DNA of 19,074 bases from Pseudocoprococcus catus (GTDB taxonomy: Bacteria > Bacillota > Clostridia > Lachnospirales > Lachnospiraceae). Below the pieces are notes generated by a model, which saw only the letters and a list, made by a program, of their open reading frames with translations, was not told the origin of the DNA and did no database searches. The translations under genes and the position numbers were made by a program. The stretch is taken from positions 3,130,841-3,149,914 of the forward strand of contig NZ_LR698973.1 of NCBI RefSeq assembly GCF_902381825.1, given 5' to 3'. Positions 1 through 6,407 of the stretch are shown piece after piece; position 1 is the first letter of the stretch, and every line of letters starts with the position of its first letter.

Positions 1-809
1 CCGAAAGAGTTGACAGAGGACTGCAGCAGTACATTAGAAAAGTTAATGACGGTACTCTGGATACCTGCAGGAACACCCACCTGAAAAATCTGTTTCATAT
101 ACAGGGGTTGGATTTTCAGCTTTGAAAAGCGAAGCTGGTAACTGCTGTCGGAACGGTAAAGACAGGTCAGGACAAGGGTACATGAGATCATCTGTGCAAT
201 AACTGTCGAAATAGCGACACCGGCCACATCCAGATGAAAAACAATGACAAGGAGCAGATTCAGGATGGCATTGACGGATCCGGATATAATCAGGAAAAAT
301 AAAGGCCTTTTGGTATCACCGACGGCACGCAATATGGCAGCGCCATAGTTGTACAGCATGAAAAACGGCATGCCCAGGAAATAAATACGCAGATACAGGG
401 ATGACAGATTAATGACATCATCCGGGGTTGCCATCAGTTCAAGGGCACTTCTGGCAAAAAGCTGACCGATGACCGCCATCAGGATACCGCTGATTAAAGC
501 CAGGGTGATGGCGGTATGAACAGTTTCGGACATTTCCTTGTGTCTTCCGGCAGCATAAAAGCGTGCTGCCAGAACATTGGCCCCAAGGGAAATACCGATA
601 AACAGATTGGTAAATACGGCAATCAGTGCGGTTGTGGAACCCACAGCGGCCAATGACTGGCTGCCGCTGAAACGGCCGATGACAATAATATCAACGGCAT
701 TGAACATCAGCTGTAGGATGCTGGATATCATCAGCGGCAGGGCAAAAGAAATCAATTTGTCCATGATGGAGCCATTGCACATATCAATTTCAAATTTATT
801 ATTTTTCAA
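1..809 (-). CDS. MATE family multidrug efflux transporter, N-terminal part (runs off the window)
   Basis: The reading frame is open from a TTG at 809 to the window edge, giving about 269 residues of a protein that is usually near 450. The translation is strongly hydrophobic with the MATE pattern: an N-terminal cytoplasmic stretch, then a first helix with ISFALPLMISSILQ, a helix with NAVDIIVIGRFSGSQSLAAV, and later GAAILRAVGDTKRPLFFLII. These proteins export drugs or metabolites through the membrane using a Na+ or H+ gradient. The TTG start is chosen because GGAAGGAG lies 9 nt upstream (819-826); an in-frame ATG at 782 has no such site and would cut the N-terminus. The start overlaps the end of the nitroreductase gene by 11 nt, so the two are probably co-transcribed and translationally coupled. 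The substrate cannot be told from sequence. Confidence 0.9.
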   Translation of the reverse strand, partial: MKNNKFEIDMCNGSIMDKLISFALPLMISSILQLMFNAVDIIVIGRFSGSQSLAAVGSTTALIAVFTNLFIGISLGANVLAARFYAAGRHKEMSETVHTAITLALISGILMAVIGQLFARSALELMATPDDVINLSSLYLRIYFLGMPFFMLYNYGAAILRAVGDTKRPLFFLIISGSVNAILNLLLVIVFHLDVAGVAISTVIAQMISCTLVLTCLYRSDSSYQLRFSKLKIQPLYMKQIFQVGVPAGIQSTVINFSNVLLQSSVNSF

Positions 810-1554
810 GGTCGGAGACTCCTTCCTTTTCTAAAAATGGTTTCAGATAAATCTCCATGGAACGGTTCATTTCTCTTGAAAAAGCAGATTCATATTTGCG
901 ATTGCAGAAAGCCCGCATCCAGGCATCATAGCCCTGAAGACCGGTGCGGCCTGCAAACATCCGGCGGATATCGCTGCTTTCTTTTGAATGATAAGTATTT
1001 TCGCAGACAATATCACTCAGATCAAAGCGGGATGGTTTCGTACGGTTTTGCTGTTGTGCCGTGGGATGTCCGAATACAAGCATACAGGCCGGATAGACGT
1101 ACTCCGGGAGTGACAGCAGTGTCCGGATTTCTTCGACATTTTCCATAATGTCGCCGATATAGCAGGAGCCGATGCCGAGACTTTCAGCTGCAACAACTGC
1201 ATTCTGCGCAGCAATCATGGCATCTTCCACAGCAAGGAGCAGATCACCGGCACCGGGACAGCGCGGTGAGATCCCGGCCTCCTTATAGAAAGCATCCCAT
1301 TTCTGACAGTCGGCACAGAAAATCAGTACCATCTGCCCTGCGGCAATGAAAGTCTGATGATCGCAAAGGTCAGCTAAACGATCTTTTTTGTTCTGATCAG
1401 TGATATCCAGAATGGTGTAGAGCAGCTGGCATCCGGCGGAGGGCGCCTGGATGGCGGATGTCAGGATCAGTTTCTTATCTTCATCTGTGATAGGGTCATC
1501 TGTGAAAACCCGGACGGATTTTCTTTGATAAAGCGCATTAATGATTTCATTCAT
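799..1554 (-). CDS. Nitroreductase family protein (NfsA/FRP-like flavin oxidoreductase)
   Basis: The protein has 251 residues from the ATG at 1554. It opens with MNEIINALYQRKSVRVF, the family's N-terminal helix plus the R-K-S-V-R flavin phosphate-binding motif, and continues with IQAPSAGCQ, a long helix AVEDAMIAAQNAVVAAESLG, then GIGSCYIGDI and ACMLVFGHP, all typical of FMN-dependent NfsA/FRP-type nitroreductases. These enzymes use NAD(P)H to reduce nitro compounds, quinones or flavins in the cytoplasm. The frame stays open to 2124, but everything before 1554 is non-conserved and covers the divergent regulatory region; AGAGG lies upstream of 1554. It precedes and overlaps the MATE pump gene, suggesting a reduce-and-export pair for toxic compounds (inference). 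A candidate promoter and palindrome lie at 1643-1675. Confidence 0.88.
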   Translation of the reverse strand: MNEIINALYQRKSVRVFTDDPITDEDKKLILTSAIQAPSAGCQLLYTILDITDQNKKDRLADLCDHQTFIAAGQMVLIFCADCQKWDAFYKEAGISPRCPGAGDLLLAVEDAMIAAQNAVVAAESLGIGSCYIGDIMENVEEIRTLLSLPEYVYPACMLVFGHPTAQQQNRTKPSRFDLSDIVCENTYHSKESSDIRRMFAGRTGLQGYDAWMRAFCNRKYESAFSREMNRSMEIYLKPFLEKEGVSDLEK

Positions 1555-1642
1555 ATTTCCAAAAACCTCTTCTATGATAAATATAGTTATAATCAGTCTG
1601 AGCCCGAATGATCCGATAAGCATCAATTGGACTCTAAAATCT

Positions 1643-1675
1643 ATTATCGCACATCTATTGTTGAATTCACAATAG
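1643..1675 (-). promoter_or_regulatory. Putative promoter with operator-like palindrome for the nitroreductase-MATE unit
   Basis: On the minus strand an extended -10 (TGC then GATAAT, with the hexamer at 1643-1648) lies about 90 nt before the nitroreductase ATG, with TTGTGA 18 nt upstream as a weak -35. The -35 region sits inside an inverted repeat with perfect 7-nt arms, CTATTGT and ACAATAG, separated by 7 nt (1655-1675). A repressor bound there would block the promoter. No regulator gene is adjacent except SdpR, whose own sites have a different sequence. Promoter and operator are inferred from sequence only. Confidence 0.4.
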
Positions 1676-1716
1676 TTATTTGTAACTTCTCCATAGAAAA
1701 GATGAATAAGACTGGT

Positions 1717-1736
1717 ATTTAGAAAAATATCTAAAT
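1717..1736. promoter_or_regulatory. Upstream SdpR-type operator (O1)
   Basis: This 20-nt imperfect palindrome, ATTTAGAAAAATATCTAAAT, ends 5 nt before the -35 element of the sdpRI promoter. Its outer half-sites, ATTTAGA and TCTAAAT, are identical to those of the second copy at 1773-1792. ArsR-family SdpR proteins are known to repress their own operon, so this is most likely an autoregulatory site. Confidence 0.7.
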
Positions 1737-1741
1737 AACTA

Positions 1742-1770
1742 TTGACAGGGAAGAGTGACGGATATATACT
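1742..1770 (+). promoter_or_regulatory. Promoter of the sdpR-sdpI operon
   Basis: TTGACA (1742-1747) and TATACT (1765-1770) are separated by exactly 17 nt, a near-consensus housekeeping promoter. Transcription would start near 1777, inside the second palindrome. Such a strong promoter suggests expression is set by repression rather than activation. Confidence 0.8.
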
Positions 1771-1772
1771 GT

Positions 1773-1792
1773 ATTTAGAAATATTTCTAAAT
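1773..1792. promoter_or_regulatory. Downstream SdpR-type operator (O2), perfect palindrome
   Basis: ATTTAGAAATATTTCTAAAT is a perfect 20-nt palindrome that starts 2 nt after the -10 and covers the predicted transcription start. Together with the copy at 1717-1736 it brackets the promoter, with centres 56 nt apart. Occupancy here would directly block initiation. Confidence 0.75.
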
Positions 1793-1821
1793 AGATTTAA
1801 ATGATAAAAAGGATGGTGGTT

Positions 1822-2106
1822 ATGGGATTTGCTGAGACATTCAAGGCATTGTCTGATTCTGTGCGAAGGGATATCCTGATGCTGCTTCGGGAAGGACGGA
1901 TGTCTGCCGGAGAGATCGGTTCGCATTTTGATATGACGGGAGCGACGATTTCCTATCATTTGAATATTTTGAAGAAAGCCGGGCTGATTTTTGAGACGAA
2001 GGAGAAGAATTATATTTATTACACGCTGAACACTTCTGTCGTAGAGGAAGTAATGCTGTGTCTTTCGGAATTGAAGGGAGGTTCTTCTGATGATCAAGGA
2101 GAATAA
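1822..2106 (+). CDS. sdpR: ArsR-family autorepressor, SdpR-like
   Basis: The protein has 94 residues from the ATG at 1822, which is preceded by AAAAGGATGG at a good distance; an in-frame ATG at 1801 would add seven residues and lacks a site. It is a winged helix-turn-helix of the SdpR type: FKALSDSVRRDILMLL, then the recognition segment AGEIGSHFDMTGATISYHLN, ILKKAGLI, and the wing EKNYIYYTLN. No metal-binding cysteines of the ArsR/SmtB type are visible. In Bacillus, SdpR represses sdpRI until SdpI sequesters it at the membrane on sensing the SdpC toxin. The gene overlaps the start of sdpI by 17 nt and lies under a promoter bracketed by two palindromes, its probable binding sites. No SdpABC toxin genes are present in the window. 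Confidence 0.88.
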   Translation: MGFAETFKALSDSVRRDILMLLREGRMSAGEIGSHFDMTGATISYHLNILKKAGLIFETKEKNYIYYTLNTSVVEEVMLCLSELKGGSSDDQGE

Positions 2107-2737
2107 GCGTATTTTAATTATCACAAGTCTGATTATTTTATTGCCTGTACTGGTGGGACTGCTTCTGTGGCATCAGCTGCCGGAACAGATACCGGTGCAT
2201 TTTAATAGTGAAGGCGTAGCTGATTCTTACCAGAGCAAATTGTGGGGCGTGACATTTATTTATTTTGTTATATTTGCCTGCCATTGGTTCGCTGCCATTA
2301 TTACAAGCGTTGATCCACGACGGAGAAATATCAGCAGTAAGATTTATCGACTGGTGCTTTGGATTTGCCCTGTTGTTTCTGTTTTTGTGGGGGTTACGAT
2401 TTATGGTACGGCTCTGAACTGGCCATGGGTGAATATCAATTTTATGGCCAATCTGCTGCTCGGTGTGATATTCATTGTCATCGGCAACTATCTGCCGAAA
2501 TGCCGCCAGAATTATACAATTGGTATCAAGCTGCCATAGACACTGAGTGATACGGAGAACTGGGATAGAACGCACCGGTTTGCAGGAAAGATTTGGATGC
2601 TGTGTGGTGTTTTGGAGATCATAGTTGGATTTTTGCCGATTGCTCAGTTTGAAATTGTAATGATAGCTCTGATCCTTCTGGCAACGATTCCAGTTGCGGT
2701 GTATTCGTATCTGCTTTACAGGAAAAAGATGGGATAG
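2090..2737 (+). pseudogene. sdpI: SdpI-family membrane protein interrupted by an in-frame TAG
   Basis: The frame from ATG 2090 gives a DUF1648/SdpI membrane protein. Residues 1-149 contain a first helix, the conserved PEQIPVHFNSEGVADSY motif (31-47), and three more hydrophobic segments, ending GNYLPKCRQNYTIGIKLP. The next codon (2537-2539) is TAG. The same frame then continues without interruption for 65 codons: TLSDTENWDRTHRFAGKIW, two more hydrophobic segments and a stop at 2735-2737. In the family this junction normally reads IGIKLPWTL, so a single TGG-to-TAG change explains it. Full length would be 215 residues. As read, the protein loses its conserved TENW...RTHRFAG loop and last two helices. 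It could be a true nonsense mutation, a sequencing error, or read-through. SdpI acts as an immunity protein and repressor-sequestering sensor in Bacillus. Confidence 0.88.
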
Positions 2738-2850
2738 AGAATCAGATTGAAAATGGACAGACAAAAATATTATAGTTTTTGATATCAATGATGATTGTGT
2801 CAATATACTTGGCGTATTTCATCAGTTTGAAAACTATCGGGGTAAATTAT

Positions 2851-2917
2851 AAAAAGGCTGCGTCTGCAGACAGAAAATTCTTTTAAAGAATGAATGTATC
2901 TGCAGGTGCAGCTTTTT
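2851..2917. terminator. Bidirectional intrinsic terminator between sdpI and the PIN-toxin remnant
   Basis: AAAAAGGCTGCGTCTGCAGA (2851-2870) pairs imperfectly with TCTGCAGGTGCAGCTTTTT (2899-2917), and the loop itself contains a small palindrome around TTCTTTTAAAGAA. A T-run follows on both strands, so it can end sdpRI transcripts in one direction and the antitoxin unit in the other. Confidence 0.6.
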
Positions 2918-2968
2918 GCGTGCCAGATTGAACATTCCAAAATTATTCAAGATATACTGGGCAGAGAA

Positions 2969-3167
2969 TTAATAGATATCATTGACATCATCATTTTTCA
3001 ATAGATTCCAGAATTCTATGGGATCATATATGGGAATTTCTGCTTTTGCATAACCTTTTTTATTTCGTGTAATAATGCAGTCCATTTTAGAGCGAATAGC
3101 TGTTTCGGTCATAACGGCATCCTCAAAAAAAGTCAATAACAACACAGGTATCTATTAATACTTTCAT
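2969..3167 (-). pseudogene. PIN-domain (VapC-type) toxin remnant with internal deletion and frameshift
   Basis: The ATG at 3167 overlaps the antitoxin stop (ATGA), the usual toxin-antitoxin arrangement. Translation starts MKVLIDTCVVIDFF, the N-terminus of a PIN nuclease with its first catalytic Asp, and stops at TGA. After a run of seven T (3125-3131), in the +1 frame, the C-terminal end of the same family appears: FEDAVMTETAIRS, MDCIITRN, AEIPIYDPIEFW, ending at TAA 2969-2971. About half of the expected 130-140 residues, including the middle acidic residues, is missing. The 199-nt length is one more than a multiple of three: removing one T would give a continuous 65-residue fusion. The toxin is almost certainly inactive. 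Confidence 0.8.
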
Positions 3168-3379
3168 ACTTTACTCAATTGCTCCTTTCGTGCTTCTTCA
3201 AATGTAATCGTATCTGGGATAGAACCAAAAAGAGCATCTACCGTATCTAATTTGTTTTGATAGGGAGATGTGAGTTTGGCAATTGTTTTACCGTTTTTGG
3301 TAATAAAAATATCTTCAGTGGCGGCAAGAATTAAATACTTTCCAAGGTTATTTTTTAATTCGGTAGCAGTAATAGCCAT
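3164..3379 (-). CDS. Phd/YefM-family antitoxin
   Basis: This 71-residue protein starts at the ATG at 3379, preceded by AAAGGAGGG. It reads MAITATELKNNLGKYLILA, EDIFITKNGKTIAKL, then a DALFGSIPDTITFEEARKEQL tail. This is the Phd/YefM fold: an N-terminal DNA-binding and dimerisation domain with the K-N-G-K hairpin, followed by a C-terminal tail that would wrap the toxin. The frame is open upstream to 3436 but that part encodes a non-conserved hydrophobic leader. The partner toxin immediately downstream is broken, so this is an orphan antitoxin; it may persist as an autoregulator or protect against related PIN toxins encoded elsewhere (inference). Upstream, TTGATA and TGTAAT 17 nt apart, near a TCGTACGA palindrome (3442-3449), could form its promoter and operator. 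Confidence 0.85.
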   Translation of the reverse strand: MAITATELKNNLGKYLILAATEDIFITKNGKTIAKLTSPYQNKLDTVDALFGSIPDTITFEEARKEQLSKV

Positions 3380-3451
3380 GATATCCCTCCTTTGATTGAT
3401 ATATATTATTACAACAAAAACGAACGAAAATATCAATTAAATCGTACGAAA

Positions 3452-4936
3452 TTAAGCATCCGACCTGGAATAAGCATTCTTCATCTCATTGCTGAGTTCA
3501 TAGAGCACCTTACCCAATGTATCAGAAGTGGCTGCTTTCAGCATATCAGCGACAGCCTGATTCGCTTCATGTTTTAATGCAAGATGTTTATCCGTATCTG
3601 CCTCGTTCTGGATCATATCGTCATAACGGTTGATGATTTCGTGTCCTTTGGACAGGACATGTTCCTGATAACGCTCAATATGGAAGATGGACTTCTTATA
3701 GGAAGCGTCAGCCATGGCAGCCATCATTCGGCTGGACCAGTAGAAGTTGTCTGTGGAGACTTCGCCGGTGGTGTTGGAGAGGTAATCCGGAGTTGTCTCG
3801 ATATCGGCATAAAACGGCACCATCACATTGAAAGCATTGGAAGCAAAGGACAGCCACTGAATGGCTTTGATGTCATCAGGACGGTTATCGTTAATCTGAA
3901 TCAGGGACATAAAGTCATTGCGGTTGATGCCGATGGAACGGTAGGCACCCCGCATATTGCTTTCCCCGTATCCGGCATAAGGGTCGTATGGTGTTCCCTG
4001 GAAGTGGGAGGAGAGGACATATTTCACATCTTCAACGGTGACTTTCCTTTCAGGAACCATGCACCATGGAATATTGTCGGAATATGGTGTGAAATCTGCG
4101 GCAGGGCCATCCCAGCGCCATGTGCGCGGATTCAGGCAGCGACCCATATACCATGCACGTGGGGTATTGTAAACGTGGTCGGAATCGTCATGACTGCCAA
4201 AAGCATCTCTTGGGTTGAGAACGCCGTCCATAGCCAGATTCAGGTGATATTTCTCAATGAAATCCTTCAAATCCGCAGAGCACATATATTCTTTCTGCTC
4301 GGAAAAAGCATCTTCCAGATTGAACTGGTCAATACCAAGCTGATTTGGCATGATTACATAGACATCATCTGGCACTTTGCGGGCCATCCAGTGATGACCG
4401 CCGATAGTCTCAAGCCACCAGATTTCATCGGCATCCTGAAAAGCAATGCCGTTCATTTCATAAGTGCCGTACTGTTCAAGCAGGCTGCCGAGGCGTTTGA
4501 CACCTTCACGGGCACTGCGAATATAAGGCAGAACCAAGCATACAATATCTTCCTCGCCGATACCGCCTTTAACCTCTTCCTGTCCATCGCTGGCCGGCTG
4601 ATAAACAACCAGAGGGTCAGCTCCCAGAACTCTCGGATTGGAAGTGATGGTTTCTGTGGCTGTCATGGCCACATTGGCTTCATTGACGCCGCTGGCTGCC
4701 CAGATACCATCGCCTTCAAGGGCGTTGGGTACAGCGGTATAACGCATCGGATTGTCCGGAAGGTCGATTTCCACATGGGAAAGGACAGATATGTATTTGC
4801 GGGGCTGCTCATCAGGGTGAACCACCACGTATTTCTTAGGGGTAAATCTGCCGGAAGGTGAGTCGTCGTTGCGGGCAATCATGGTAGAGCCGTCATAGGA
4901 CGCTTTTTTGCCGACAAGAATTGTAGTACAAGCCAT
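3452..4936 (-). CDS. pepD: C69 family dipeptidase (PepD-type)
   Basis: The protein has 494 residues. It begins MACTTILVGKKASYDGSTMIARNDD, the signature of Ntn-hydrolase dipeptidases of family C69, in which the cysteine near the N-terminus (Cys3) is the nucleophile. Later conserved segments include YTAVPNALEGDGIWAASGVN, NEANVAMTATET, EIWWLETIGGHHW and the C-terminal SSRMMAAMAD helix. The length matches the family. It hydrolyses dipeptides of broad specificity in the cytoplasm; no signal peptide is present. The start has a clear AAGGAGG site 7-10 nt upstream. It is a single-gene unit: the antitoxin promoter starts just after its stop and no strong terminator is visible between them. A 425-codon open frame on the opposite strand is only its shadow. 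Confidence 0.93.
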   Translation of the reverse strand: MACTTILVGKKASYDGSTMIARNDDSPSGRFTPKKYVVVHPDEQPRKYISVLSHVEIDLPDNPMRYTAVPNALEGDGIWAASGVNEANVAMTATETITSNPRVLGADPLVVYQPASDGQEEVKGGIGEEDIVCLVLPYIRSAREGVKRLGSLLEQYGTYEMNGIAFQDADEIWWLETIGGHHWMARKVPDDVYVIMPNQLGIDQFNLEDAFSEQKEYMCSADLKDFIEKYHLNLAMDGVLNPRDAFGSHDDSDHVYNTPRAWYMGRCLNPRTWRWDGPAADFTPYSDNIPWCMVPERKVTVEDVKYVLSSHFQGTPYDPYAGYGESNMRGAYRSIGINRNDFMSLIQINDNRPDDIKAIQWLSFASNAFNVMVPFYADIETTPDYLSNTTGEVSTDNFYWSSRMMAAMADASYKKSIFHIERYQEHVLSKGHEIINRYDDMIQNEADTDKHLALKHEANQAVADMLKAATSDTLGKVLYELSNEMKNAYSRSDA

Positions 4937-4976
4937 TTATAATTCCTCCTTGGTATGTTATCTATTATCTATAGAA

Positions 4977-5042
4977 ATCATACCACTTTTGGAGGAGTTC
5001 GTACAGTCATTACTTAGCGCTTCATAGAAGTAACAGTTACTT
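4977..5042 (-). promoter_or_regulatory. Probable dipeptidase promoter with upstream palindrome
   Basis: On the minus strand an extended -10 (TGG then TATGAT, hexamer at 4977-4982) lies about 40 nt before the dipeptidase start; the -35 is poor. Further upstream, AAGTAACAGTTACTT (5028-5042) is a perfect 15-nt palindrome that could bind a regulator of this gene or of the divergent oxidoreductase. Confidence 0.35.
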
Positions 5043-5060
5043 TGAATCAGATAAAATGAG

Positions 5061-5090
5061 TTGCATAGTCGTGGCGGTTTACGGTATACT
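5061..5090 (+). promoter_or_regulatory. Promoter for the MDR oxidoreductase
   Basis: TTGCAT (5061-5066) and TATACT (5085-5090) are 18 nt apart and point to the oxidoreductase. Transcription from about 5097 would give a 130-nt leader, which contains the hairpin at 5187-5209 and a short open frame ending at the hairpin loop. Confidence 0.5.
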
Positions 5091-5186
5091 ATAAGTGCAA
5101 TTAAACGGGATAAGGACTGGAAGGCGAAGTTTATACGGCTTGAAGAAATGATGCTGTTAAGAGGAATCCTGTTTACAAAAGATAAG

Positions 5187-5214
5187 CCCGTATTCATATA
5201 GAATACGGGTATTT
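5187..5214 (+). terminator. Terminator-like hairpin just upstream of the oxidoreductase ribosome binding site
   Basis: CCCGTATTC and GAATACGGG form a perfect 9-bp stem with a 5-nt loop, followed by TATTTT. The AAAGGAGG of the next gene begins only about 9 nt after the stem. It may end an upstream leader transcript, act as an attenuator, or stabilise the mRNA 5' end. Confidence 0.5.
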
Positions 5215-5230
5215 TCAAAGGAGGAATTTG

Positions 5231-6229
5231 ATGAAAGCAGCAGTGATTGACAGATTCGGAGGACCGGAGGAGATTTATTACACTGACATTGAGAAGCCAG
5301 TGCCGGGACCGGATGAGGTTTTGGTGAAGAATATTTATATTGGCGTAGGAAAGCCGGATTATATTATGCGAAGTGGCATCTGTCCGTTTCTCGAGGTAAA
5401 GCCGCCGAAGCTCGTTGTGGGTAATGAATGTGCCGGTATTGTGGAGGCAGTGGGTTCAGAGGTAAAGGGTATTGAACCGGGGATGCATGTCTGCGTCAAC
5501 AGTGGTCTTGGATATGGCGCTTATGCGGAGTATATTGCTGTACCGCAGAAGTTTGTGACGGTATTTCCGGACGCATTTCCGCTGAAGTATGCACCAGGAT
5601 TTCTGAATTATATGGTGGCCTATGCGCTGCTGAATGAAATCGGCCGCGGAACAGACGGTAAGTCTATTTATATTTACGGCGCTGCAGGCGGTGTTGGTAC
5701 GGCTGTTATCCAGACTGCGCTTTTGCAGGGGATTGAAGTGATTGCTTCTGCCGGCAGTCAGGAAAAATGCGATTATATCAAATCGCTGGGAGCGCACTGC
5801 GTGTTTAATCATAAGGAGCAGGACGCCAAAGAAGTCATTATGGATTACACCAAAGGCCGCGGTGTGGATTTGATTTTTGACCAGCTGGTGGGTAAACGCT
5901 TTGCAAGCCAGTTTGAATATTTGGCGGATTTCGGTATGATTGTGATTTATAATTGGCTGGAGGGCAGTCCTGAACTGGATCAGCTGGATACTATTATCAA
6001 ACAGTCCAGTCATGCATCAGCTGTTCGTTCATTCTCTTTCCATATATATGATGATAAGCCGGAACGTCTGGCAAAGATCCGCAAAATCTGCATGGATCGG
6101 ATTATTTCCGGGGAAATCGTGCCGCATTTTTATATGGATCTGCCGTTATCAGAAGCAAGAAAAGCCCATGAGCTGATGGATGGGTTGAAGATTATGGGCA
6201 AACTTATTCTTCATGTAGAGGAAAAATAG
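5231..6229 (+). CDS. Zinc-independent medium-chain dehydrogenase/reductase (quinone oxidoreductase-like)
   Basis: The protein has 332 residues. The N-terminal GroES-like domain reads MKAAVIDRFGGPEEI, KPVPGPDEVLVK, GNECAGIVEAVGSEV, and the nucleotide-binding domain has YGAAGGVGTAVIQ (residues 149-161), the glycine-rich loop of the quinone oxidoreductase branch. Catalytic-zinc ligands of alcohol dehydrogenases are not evident, consistent with NADPH-dependent quinone or enone reductases. C-terminal LSEARKAHELMDG...GKLILHV is typical. The ATG at 5231 is preceded by AAAGGAGG at 6-8 nt; the TTG one codon earlier is not needed. It is transcribed alone, divergently from the dipeptidase, from a promoter at 5061-5090, and ends before a repeat-like hairpin and a terminator. 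The physiological substrate is unknown. Confidence 0.9.
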   Translation: MKAAVIDRFGGPEEIYYTDIEKPVPGPDEVLVKNIYIGVGKPDYIMRSGICPFLEVKPPKLVVGNECAGIVEAVGSEVKGIEPGMHVCVNSGLGYGAYAEYIAVPQKFVTVFPDAFPLKYAPGFLNYMVAYALLNEIGRGTDGKSIYIYGAAGGVGTAVIQTALLQGIEVIASAGSQEKCDYIKSLGAHCVFNHKEQDAKEVIMDYTKGRGVDLIFDQLVGKRFASQFEYLADFGMIVIYNWLEGSPELDQLDTIIKQSSHASAVRSFSFHIYDDKPERLAKIRKICMDRIISGEIVPHFYMDLPLSEARKAHELMDGLKIMGKLILHVEEK

Positions 6230-6250
6230 TTATAGCTCTATATTCATCAG

Positions 6251-6330
6251 CAACTATGAGAAACACGCTCCGCGAGTTTCTCAAGTTATCGCGGCCTCTA
6301 CACTCCGTTTCGGTCGTTGCTCGCGTAAAT
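6251..6330. repeat. REP-like GC-rich palindromic intergenic element (candidate)
   Basis: TGAGAAAC (6257-6264) and GTTTCTCA (6276-6283) form a perfect 8-bp stem around a GC-rich 11-nt loop, and CGCGAG (6271-6276) can alternatively pair with CTCGCG (6320-6325). The block is markedly richer in GC than the surrounding intergenic DNA and encodes nothing visible. This composition and the nested inverted repeats are what dispersed REP/BIME-type elements look like, but only one copy lies in the window. Confidence 0.4.
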
Positions 6331-6378
6331 AAAAACTGCAGTTTCAGATAGGCAAAGATACCTGAACTGCAGTTTTTG
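6331..6378. terminator. Bidirectional intrinsic terminator between the oxidoreductase and the metal operon
   Basis: AAAAACTGCAGTTTCAG (6331-6347) pairs with CTGAACTGCAGTTTTT (6362-6377) with a single bulge. A-runs and T-runs on both sides make it suitable for ending transcripts from both converging directions: the oxidoreductase (plus) and the metal-uptake operon (minus). Confidence 0.85.
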
Positions 6379-6407
6379 TTATATTTGGATATAATGGTGG
6401 CGGAATG

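Noticed and set aside
1555..2124. The 190-codon N-terminal extension of the nitroreductase frame
   Set aside because: It would cover the divergent promoter region and overlap sdpR antisense; the family starts at MNEIINALYQRKSVRVF at 1554.
2138..2803. A 221-codon minus-strand open frame opposite sdpI
   Set aside because: The plus strand has clear SdpI homology on both sides of the stop codon; the antisense translation is not protein-like.
3584..4861. A 425-codon open frame on the plus strand opposite the dipeptidase gene
   Set aside because: It lies entirely antisense to a clearly recognised C69 dipeptidase, has no ribosome binding site, and its translation has no family character. It is a shadow of codon bias.
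5456..6013. A 185-codon minus-strand open frame inside the oxidoreductase gene
   Set aside because: It is antisense to the Rossmann domain of a recognised enzyme and has no ribosome binding site.
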